12,628 nt of DNA from Gymnopilus junonius (taxonomy: Eukaryota; Basidiomycota; Agaricomycetes; Agaricales; Galerinaceae), in contig JADNYJ010000808.1 in assembly GCA_015501075.1 (NCBI GenBank), forward strand, positions 1 to 12,628, in the 5' to 3' direction. The stretch's first letter is position 1. Each line of letters begins with the position of its first letter. The notes under the pieces were generated by a model that ran no database searches, was not told the origin of the DNA, and saw only the letters and a program-made list of their open reading frames with translations. The position numbers were made by a program, and so were the translations under genes. This document shows, in pieces, positions 5,899-12,628 of the stretch.

Positions 5899-7800
5899 CT
5901 ACAGGATGTTCGCTTCATAAAATTGTTGCAGAACACACAATGCTTGTCCCCATAGTACTGCTCTCTGGTACCAGAGAGGGTCGCGTAACTCGACCTCAAC
6001 TTCCTTCCGTGCTGTACACCGATCTTGAGTACTTCAGTTGATGGATATTCACCGTCCTCCCATTCATTCTGCAATAAGCCAAATCCAGCCAGAATCACAT
6101 CCGATTGAATGACGTTACCCAGCACATTGTAGAATTGCTCTTCGATCTCCGGTGATGGGAATGGATCAGATCCTGGAGTGACATCGACGCCTTCATGCCG
6201 TATTTGAGGATTTTGTCCACTGTGAATTTTTGAGGTGAGGTCTTCAACTGTCAGGTTGTCACTCGCATTCGGAGCTTTCTCTTTTCGGTCGGCTCCATAA
6301 AATTCATCAATAGTTTTTGGATGGACATCTTCACAATCATCTTTGTAAATTCCGAAGCGGTTCTGTCCCATGAATCGCATATCCTGATGGAGTCTATTAA
6401 TCTTTGCAACTATTAATACAGCCTTGCTACTCACATTGGGACTCCTGGCATGTGTTATGGGGTGGTTATTCCAAGTCTCTTTGAAGTCCTCGCAATCCTT
6501 GTTGATACTTCTGAGGAAGAGATTGTGGAGGAGCCAGAGATGTGTCGAATTTCCTACATCAAGGAGATGAAGCCGTTCGAGGCGAATAAAAAATGCCCTC
6601 CATCGTCGAGCAAAATGGGTCCCAACTTCAACCCAAAGTCTTTCAATGTGAGTATTACATGTTGACCTGAGGGCAGAACAGTAAATCAGCAGATGAAGAC
6701 ATTATTGACTGGTCACTCATGATCCCCACATGAAACTAGCTCTCTTAGGACCTCGTCTCATGACCATGTAGATTGCACAGGCCATATTCTCTCCGCCTCG
6801 ATCACCTCGAAGTCTTGAAGGCATGCCATATTCGTCGATCGCATCCAGAAAAAGATCGAGGACTGTCACGGCATGGTTATTTGTACTGGCACATAGAGCA
6901 GTTATCTATAAATTTTGTTTCAATAAAGAAAATTGCCAGGTAACTTTTACAAACTGTTCGGCTGAATCCATCAACAAACCCATGAAGAACAATACCCCAC
7001 CGAATTAATTTATGGTGTCCATTGAGATGCCAAAGTGCATTTGGGCACTTGACTGAATACTTGACTCTCTTGATAATTTTTCGATCTTGGAGAGTACGAC
7101 CTAGTCCGTCAATCCGTTTAAGAGAGGAAATGACTCTTCGCTGCTTGACACGCAGGCCGTGTTTATGGAGAAATCCAATGACATATCGTAGACCTGAGTC
7201 AGGCTTTTTTTCCTTGAATGTACGGAGAAGAATGTCTAGATCTTCATTGCTGAGGTCGGAGTATTGCTTCATGACATTCTTCCTTTTCATGTATGCTCTA
7301 AGGGTGTTCCAGTGAACTCCAAGGAGAGATGCAAGGTCTTTGAGCTGAATTTCGCGTTGAGTAGATACGGCCTGACAGAGAAATTCAAGGTTGATTTCTT
7401 TCCTTGGTTGTCCACGCTTTCCTGACTCGAACAGGGATACGAGTTCAGGTATTTCTATGCTTTTCTCATCACTGGATTGCAATATTTAATTTCTTCTAAA
7501 ATTTAATGACTGATATAATGGCACACCCTATTTCACTAAGCCAAGCTTGAGACTGCAGTCCAATCACTAACTTTCCCAATAACCTCACGCTCTCATGTAA
7601 CCACTGAGTTGGCAATGCTATATTCCCCATCTCGACCTCATGTTCTAAAGCAGACAGGATAGGAATGGCATCTGAAGTTATCGCATCGATATGGAAGGCA
7701 GTATGCAGCACGTCAGCTTCCTCTTGCTGCAGTATACATGCAGCATGCTGATAGATGTCGCTAACATCCTTCTTTCCCACAGACCACCACCATCGCAAAA
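5899..7800 (-). pseudogene. integrase-core (DDE) protein, multi-exon, inactivated
   Basis: Exons on the minus strand are about 7800-7527, 7471-6955, 6905-6721, and 6666 down to 5899. The order resembles the basidiomycete integrase-catalytic-core family: an upstream helical region, IPELVSLFESGKRGQPRKEI, an HTH-like segment (LLGVHWNTLRAYMK), then the core with WHLNGHHKLIRWG, DGFSRT, STNNHAVTVLDLF, LRGDRGGEN, IERLWVEVG and DMRFMG. The last two acids (Asp in GDRGGEN, GAT at 6801-6803; Glu in IERLW, at 6642-6644) remain, but the first Asp is Asn (codon 7021-7023). One intron donor is ATGAGT instead of GTGAGT, and the C-terminal block (LRDPLWYQRAVLWGQ) lies in a shifted frame after about 6005, ending at TAG 5899-5901. 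Introns 7472-7526 and 6906-6954 are canonical. The 5' exons above 7527 are uncertain and may be cut by the LINE. These domains resemble retroviral integrases; their cellular role is unknown to me. Confidence 0.82.
6667..6720 (-). other. integrase gene intron with mutated 5' splice site
   Basis: The 54-bp intron ends in CCCTCAG and has a CTGAT branch-like site. The expected donor is GTGAGT, but the first base is A (complement of T6720), giving ATGAGT. Using this boundary, exon 6905-6721 leaves two bases that combine with the first base of the next exon to make Ser, giving MWGS before STCNTHIERLW, the layout I recall for this family. A nearby alternative donor (GTGGGG) would drop the WGS residues. 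Unspliced, the frame meets a TGA at once. Confidence 0.75.
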
Positions 7801-7878
7801 CGTCATACCTCGCAACACCGCAATTTTCTCCACAACCTGCGATCTGGTTCTTGGATAGCTGTTTACAGTTATTCGAGT

Positions 7879-9844
7879 GTGTACGCACCTTTAGTGCAAG
7901 TCGATGGCCGACGATCATCATCGTCCGCGCCCAAGCGCCCCACCCTTTCTGCCTCTGGCGGGCGTATTCCACCCGTCGGAGCTTCGAGCACCAAATCTCC
8001 AACCCCTGAGGGTTCTTCGTCCTCTCGATCCGTTCGAGAGAGATATGCTTCAGCCACCCCCGCTCCTCGCGAGCGGGAGGAGACTGAGTCTCGGTCAGCG
8101 ATCCACTCATGGGCCACTACTCCCATTGCTTCGAGGGCTTCGTCCCCCATGTTTCCATGGGGGAGGATGATGATACCGTTCGTTTTCCTCTCCCAAGCCT
8201 TCTCCAGAGCCGCAGCCTACTGCCCTTTCCCTCACAGGATCGGAGGGGGACTGGGTTGCTGTGGCGGAGTCACTGAAGACCATTGGTTCATTCATGATGA
8301 CCAACGGCCCTTCTACTTTATCAGGGGCTGATCGCTCTGATTATGTCGTCTCTTCACTAGATAGTGAATCGATCAATACTTCCCCTTGGGCCAAGGAGGC
8401 CACGGGTGTCAGTGCACGATCGCCATCTCTTAGATGGTCAGTCATCCGCAACCTTATCGATTCTGATAGTTCCCTAGCGACCTCATGTATCGAGACCTAG
8501 CGAAGACTCGAGAAGGGGGGGTTGCTCCTCCCGCTCAGCCTGAGCCTTCATCTTCCCAGTCCGCCCCTCCAAAGCAGACTGGCCCTCCAGCGACCCTGCG
8601 GAGCCTCCCAAGGCCCCGCTCCCACTCCTGCTTGCTCCAAGCTTCAGCCTCGCAAACAGAAGGCCAAGCTGGTCCAATATCAGAGGCCGCCCCCTCCAGG
8701 GCCCCTCCCATTCCCCTCTCCTCTCATCCCAAGCGCTCCTTCGCCTCGAAACTCCGGACACCAGTTCCGGGGTCCTCGACCCGGGTCGCTTACTAATCGC
8801 TATTTTGAGTGGCGTCGCTCAAATGGCACCACAAACCTGGACCCGGGCCCTTCAGGCCCAGGCCCAGACCCCGGTCCGGTCCCTCCAGGGCCCGACTAGA
8901 CCCTCTACCCCAGCCAAGTCTAAAGGGCTGGACTACGTCACGGCTGGCCCTACGTGCCGCCAAGTTCTCATGGTGTTCAACGACCATGCGCCGATGAATG
9001 TCATCCTCGCTACGCTGGTTGATGAGATCAACCGGATGATGGCCCTCGACCGATTCGATATTCGGATCACCTCTGCGGAGCCCGCCTATCGCGGGTGGGC
9101 CCTGCACACCAATCACGTACCCATGACTGATGAGCTTATGCTCCTTCGGGGTGCGATCTATAATTGTCCAGGCACCTCCGATGCTAATAAGGAGATGACA
9201 CCTGGGTCGGACTGCCGATGTCCAAAGCCTTCCTGAAGGTTTTGGATGTTCCCTATTATACGGATGTCTTCCAGAGGACTCCCACCACCATCGCTGACAT
9301 TGAGAGAGTGCTCGAAAGGGCCCCTCTCTTCTCGGGCATTCCTTTTGCGGGCATGCTGCCTCGTATGTCAATCAGCAAAGAGCTCTAAGTTTGACTGCTA
9401 CTTTGAGATCTGGGACTCCCAGACTGGACGAACCTGCGAAGATGCTTATCAACAAAGCTTTTCGCTACAAGGACGAGCTGCTTTATGTAAAGCCAGCTGC
9501 CGCCCGATGAGGTGTCCCCATGTGCCAGCGCTGCCAGCATGGGGTCATCTCACCAAGGATTGTAGGGCCCACCAGCGCCGTGCGCGCGGTGTGGCGGGCC
9601 TCACGCCACTGATGAGCATCGCGCCTCGCACCTTGCTGCAACCGGCCTCGCCGGATTCGGATGGTATGCGCCACCCCACTCCAGCTGGTGAGCCATGCCC
9701 CCACAAGGCCCGCTGCCCCAATTGCCGGGGGAGCACCCTGCCACAGGATGCAACTGCAAGTTCTGGGAACACCGCTTCGATCATGATTGGATCGTCGCAA
9801 ATACCGCGAGGTACATGATAATGCGCACTCCGACCTTGATCTAA
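7879..9844 (+). pseudogene. LINE ORF1, gag-like nucleic-acid-binding protein, frameshifted
   Basis: The N-terminal part is low-complexity and rich in Ser, Pro and Arg (VDGRRSSSSAPKRP), followed by an acidic/serine segment (GSEGDWVAVAESLK, 8243-8284) and proline-rich linkers. A conserved domain starts near 8925 (GPTCRQVLMVFNDHAPMNV, then AYRGWALHTNHVPMTDEL). The C-terminal end has a CCHC zinc knuckle (CQRCQ...GHLTKDC, about 9520-9560, split by a missing base), then CPNCRGEHPAT and CKFWEHRFDHDWI in a shifted frame, with TAA at 9842-9844. At least five frame changes (near 8155-8200, 8480, 8520-8800, 9200 and 9540-9730) show the gene is dead. Such proteins bind element RNA and form the ribonucleoprotein. 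A start at ATG 7904 is possible, but the better protein frame is the one open from 7879. Confidence 0.75.
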
Positions 9845-9864
9845 CGTCCCTCCCTAGCTCGATA

Positions 9865-10969
9865 ATGAGAAGAAAGGAGGACGTTAGAATTATCTCGTAC
9901 AATTGTAACCAGAATTATGGTCATATCGATGTACTTCTCGACCATCTAAAAGACTCTTTTGACGTTATTTTCTTGCAAGAGCCACCCTGGCGTGAGATAC
10001 GATGTGCTCCTCTTCGAGAGATCCCGAAGGTGAGGCAGTTATTGGTGCACCGAACCACCCTGATTGGAAGGTAATGGTTCGGCCTGATCCCACTGGGCTC
10101 CGGCCACACATTCTGACCTACATTTCGATGAGGCTGAACCCCTGGCACCCTGCCATGCGACATGATCTCATAGATCACCGCACATCATGGCGGTTTCTCT
10201 GTTTACAGGGGACACCATTGTCAACTTACTGAACGTGTATTCTGATGACAAGCACACAGCTATCGACTTGCTCACCGAGCAGGCCGACTTTCTCCCAATG
10301 TTCCATTACATGGGGGGTGATTTCAACTGTCATTCAAATAAGTGGGACCCTGGTGTCTGCATCATCGGACGACAGCCAATAACCTGCTGAACACGGCAGT
10401 TATGCTGGGACTGATGCTTTCTCTCCCAGTCAATCCGGGTCCCACCCACATCCCTGGCAACCCATCACTTCGAGAGTCAGTCATCGACCTCATCTTCGTT
10501 CAACCTACCGAGGAGCTGTCTGCAGGCACTCGGCAGGAGAACTATGGCGCGGGCCATCGGACCATGTTCCGCTGGCCTGCTCTATTTCTGTCGCTCCAGC
10601 AGCAGCAACTGTTCCGATGCGCTCACTGCCACTGGATCAATTGGATGACTTCGTGTTGTCCATCATTGAGAAGCTTAAAGGTATTGATCCCTTTGCGCCT
10701 ATCATCACCCCGATCAGGTGGAGGCTGTGTCTTCGGATGTGGCCTCTGCTTTCTTGGATGCTTGGCAAAAGTATTCCAAGAAGATTCGTATTTCCCCTCA
10801 CTCCCGTCCTTGGTGGGATGACTCTTGTGAGGATTCCTTCGATGCTATCAGCGGATAACTCACGCGATAACCATAAAATTTTCCGCAGAGCTGTCAAAGC
10901 TGCTAAAGCAAGTTCTTTGATGAATGCATCACTGAAGTTGCTACCACCAACAAGCGCCCCTGGGATCTC
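9865..10969 (+). pseudogene. LINE ORF2, APE endonuclease part, frameshifted
   Basis: It starts at ATG 9865, 20 bp after the ORF1 stop. Endonuclease motifs in order: RIISYNCNQNYGHID, DVIFLQEPPW (catalytic Glu, 9961-9990), IGAPNHPDWKVMVRPDPTGLRP, LLNVYSDD, GGDFNCHSNKWDPG (10313 onward) and SVIDLIFVQ. These match the APE/exonuclease-endonuclease-phosphatase fold that nicks target DNA to prime reverse transcription. The motifs fall in three frames, with shifts near 10018, 10185, 10345 and 10560-10600 and another between 10840 and 10930, plus stop codons near 10855-10875. The segment SRPWWDDSC, the usual linker between endonuclease and RT, is at about 10795-10830. Confidence 0.85.
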
Positions 10970-12628
10970 ATGAATTGGATCCAGCAGCGCAAGTTACTGC
11001 CTTCTGAGGCTATCCAATTCAATGGACAGCCTTGCCATGATATGCCCTCCCTCTGGGATGCCCTTCATGGCATGTACAATTCAGCCTCTGACCGAATGTA
11101 TGACATTAGTGGTCTCACCTCCCTTCCTGATATGGAAGTGCAAGAGTGGACCACCTTTTCACTGTTAGAATTGAGGGAGGCCTTGGCATCCTGCTCTAAC
11201 AACTCAGCGCCGGGGCCTGATCATATTAAGTGGTCACACCTCAAGGCGATTATTTGCAATGAACACTGTCTTCAGGTGTTCATGCAGTTAGCTAATGCCT
11301 GCCTTCGGGTTGGGTATTGGCCGACTCACTTTAAGGAGTCCTTGTCAGTGATCATTCCGAAACCGAACAAGCCCTCATATTCCACGCCTAAGGCATTCAG
11401 GCCCATTGTGCTCCTGAACACCCTTGGCAAATTGGTTGAGAAAATGCTTTCCAACTGCATTCAATTCGATGCTGTCAAGCATGATATCTTTCACCCTAAT
11501 CAACTCAGTGGAGTGCGGCAGCGCTCCACCGAGGATGCGGGCTTGCTCCTCACACACTTGGTGCGTGCGGGTGGGCTCGCAGCTTAAAGACCAGTGTCAT
11601 CGCCTTTGACATGGCACAGTTCTTCCCTTCCCTCAATCACGAAGTGTTGATTGCGATCCTTAGGAAGCAGGGCTTCCCTCCTAACGTGGTGGAATTCTTT
11701 TCATCATACCTAGTTGGCCGTTCCACGTCTTATGCCTGGAACGGTTTTCAATCTGACCCCCGCCAAGCTGATGTCGGGGTGGGGCAGGGCTCTGCTTTGT
11801 CCCCAGTCCTGTTGGCACTCTTCCTCGCACCAGTGCTGAAACTTTTCATGCGGAATGAGTCGGTTTCTGACACCACTCTGCTCTCTTACGTTGATGATGG
11901 CACCCTTATTGTGCAGTCAAAGACCCTCGATGCCAACTGCATAGCCCTGAAAAGGTCCTATGCAGTAATCTTCGAACTCTTCACAAAGTTCGCCCTCACT
12001 CTTGAGCATGACAAAACGGAGTTATTCCATTTTGATCGCTCTCATTTGGAGTTTAATCCATCCATGGATCTAGGGTATGCTCCCTACACCCGTGACAAAT
12101 GTTTGATGCCCAAGCCGTTCTGGCAGTACTTGGGTTTCTTCTTTGACTGGAAATTGACATTTCATGAACATGTCCGGTATTACTCCACCAAGTCCTTCAC
12201 CACCGTCAGGGTGATGAGGATGCTTGGTAACTCATCTAGGGGGCTCACGCCCATGCAAAAGCGTCTGCTTTACAGGTCTTGTGTGTTGCCTATTGCAACA
12301 TACGGCCTCCGACTGTGGTTCTTCCAGGGCGCTAAGTGCCAGGGGACCATCAAATTACTGACCAGCATGCAACGCCATGCTGCGCTCTGGATTACTGGTG
12401 CATTCCGCACCTCCCCAATGGGAGGGATCGAGGCCCTCGCTGGCCTGGTCCCTATCAACTTAGTCTTGAAACGTGCTGCCACAGTAGGTGTTCTGCGTAT
12501 GGTGGCCCTCTCGGACACCCATCCAGTGCGCTCCCTTCGGAGTGCGCCCTTTTCCAAAGGAGCAACTCCTCACCCTCGCTCTGCTGCCTTCATGACCGCC
12601 CCACAATGCGCTAAGGTGCGGACTGTAT
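10970..12628 (+). pseudogene. LINE ORF2, reverse transcriptase part, open to window edge
   Basis: One frame runs from 10970 to about 11570 (WDLMNW, APGPDHIKWSHLK, IIPKPNKP, FRPIVLLNTLGKLVEK, NQLSGVRQRST). A single-base shift at 11555-11585 moves it to a frame that is then open to the last base, about 348 codons. That frame holds RT motif A (IAFDMAQFFPSL), motif B (VGVGQGSALSPVLL), the YVDD box (SYVDDGTLIV, TAC at 11887-11889), the YLGF motif (QYLGFFFDW) and the thumb/linker (TYGLRLWFF, MQRHAALWITGAF). All polymerase catalytic Asp residues are present. This is the best preserved part of the element. It continues off the right edge, where an RNase H domain may follow. Confidence 0.9.

Larger units (their letters stand above)
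7870..12628 (+). mobile_element. non-LTR retrotransposon (LINE) with APE endonuclease, cut by window edge
   Basis: Two successive ORFs on the plus strand: a gag-like ORF1 with zinc knuckles ending at 9844, and an ORF2 beginning at 9865 with APE-type endonuclease then reverse transcriptase. This is the plan of jockey/I/Tad-type LINEs, which are frequent in basidiomycetes. The 3' end, any RNase H, the tail and the right target duplication lie beyond 12628. The 5' boundary is put near 7870, where minus-strand integrase coding potential ends and the CpG- and proline-rich ORF1 begins; it is approximate. Only a few bases precede the possible ORF1 start, so the copy may be 5'-truncated. Damage is mostly small indels. 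Confidence 0.85.

Noticed and set aside
6450..6665. Plus-strand ORF
   Set aside because: It is antisense to the integrase exon that encodes IERLWVEVG and the following conserved block; the minus-strand reading explains the sequence.
7022..7315. 97-residue plus-strand ORF
   Set aside because: Antisense to the integrase exon with the HTH-like and catalytic segments.
7869..8150. Minus-strand ORF opposite the LINE start
   Set aside because: The region is GC-rich and low in complexity, so long chance frames are expected; the plus strand leads into a coherent LINE ORF1.
1..12628. CRISPR array, rRNA, tRNA, bacterial operon or phage features
   Set aside because: No regularly spaced repeats, cloverleaf sequences or bacterial-type gene packing were seen; the introns and element types point to a fungal nuclear genome.

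Overview
This looks like a repeat-dense stretch of a fungal genome, most likely a basidiomycete of the Agaricomycetes. Two minus-strand genes carry short (49-78 bp) GT-AG introns, and the gene and transposon families resemble ones I associate with mushroom-forming fungi (recognised from memory, not searched). No rRNA, tRNA, CRISPR or bacterial-type feature was found. The window is a nest of at least five mobile or mobile-like elements in different states of decay, with one cysteine-rich gene between them.

Positions 1-3817: the 3' two thirds of a dead Ty1/copia LTR retrotransposon on the plus strand (pre-integrase zinc region, integrase, reverse transcriptase, part of RNase H, then a 3' LTR at about 3495-3817). 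Its Gag, protease and 5' LTR lie left of the window. Two later insertions sit inside its coding frame, and each is delimited exactly by a target-site duplication. One is a 233-bp poly(A)-tailed retroposon (62-294, 14-bp duplication). The other is a 410-bp hAT-type non-autonomous DNA transposon (2704-3113, 17-bp terminal inverted repeats, 8-bp duplication). At both sites the copia reading frame resumes once the insert and one repeat copy are ignored.

Positions 3818-5710: a short spacer, then a six-exon minus-strand gene (4000-5710) for a cysteine-rich protein of unknown function, with one apparent frameshift in exon 1. A pyrimidine-rich leader lies directly upstream of its ATG.

Positions 5711-7870: a minus-strand multi-exon pseudogene for a retroviral-type (DDE) integrase-core protein found in many basidiomycetes. 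It has lost the first catalytic Asp (now Asn), one splice donor (GT to AT), two conserved Arg residues and the C-terminal reading frame.

Positions about 7870-12628 (continues beyond the right edge): a non-LTR retrotransposon on the plus strand with APE-type endonuclease. ORF1 has zinc knuckles; ORF2 has endonuclease and reverse transcriptase. It has many frameshifts, but the reverse transcriptase half is open for more than 1 kb up to the window edge. Its 5' end abuts the 5' part of the integrase gene.

The main cross-cutting signal is the type of damage. Nonsense, missense and splice-site changes in the copia element and the integrase gene, and the one mismatch between the transposon's inverted repeats, can all be read as CpG to TpG (or CpA) changes. 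The LINE and the cysteine-rich gene are instead broken mostly by small indels. This suggests some of the elements were once targets of cytosine methylation. The least described part is the tandem pair of minus-strand genes (integrase core plus cysteine-rich protein), which could be a two-gene mobile unit; no terminal repeats were found to prove that.
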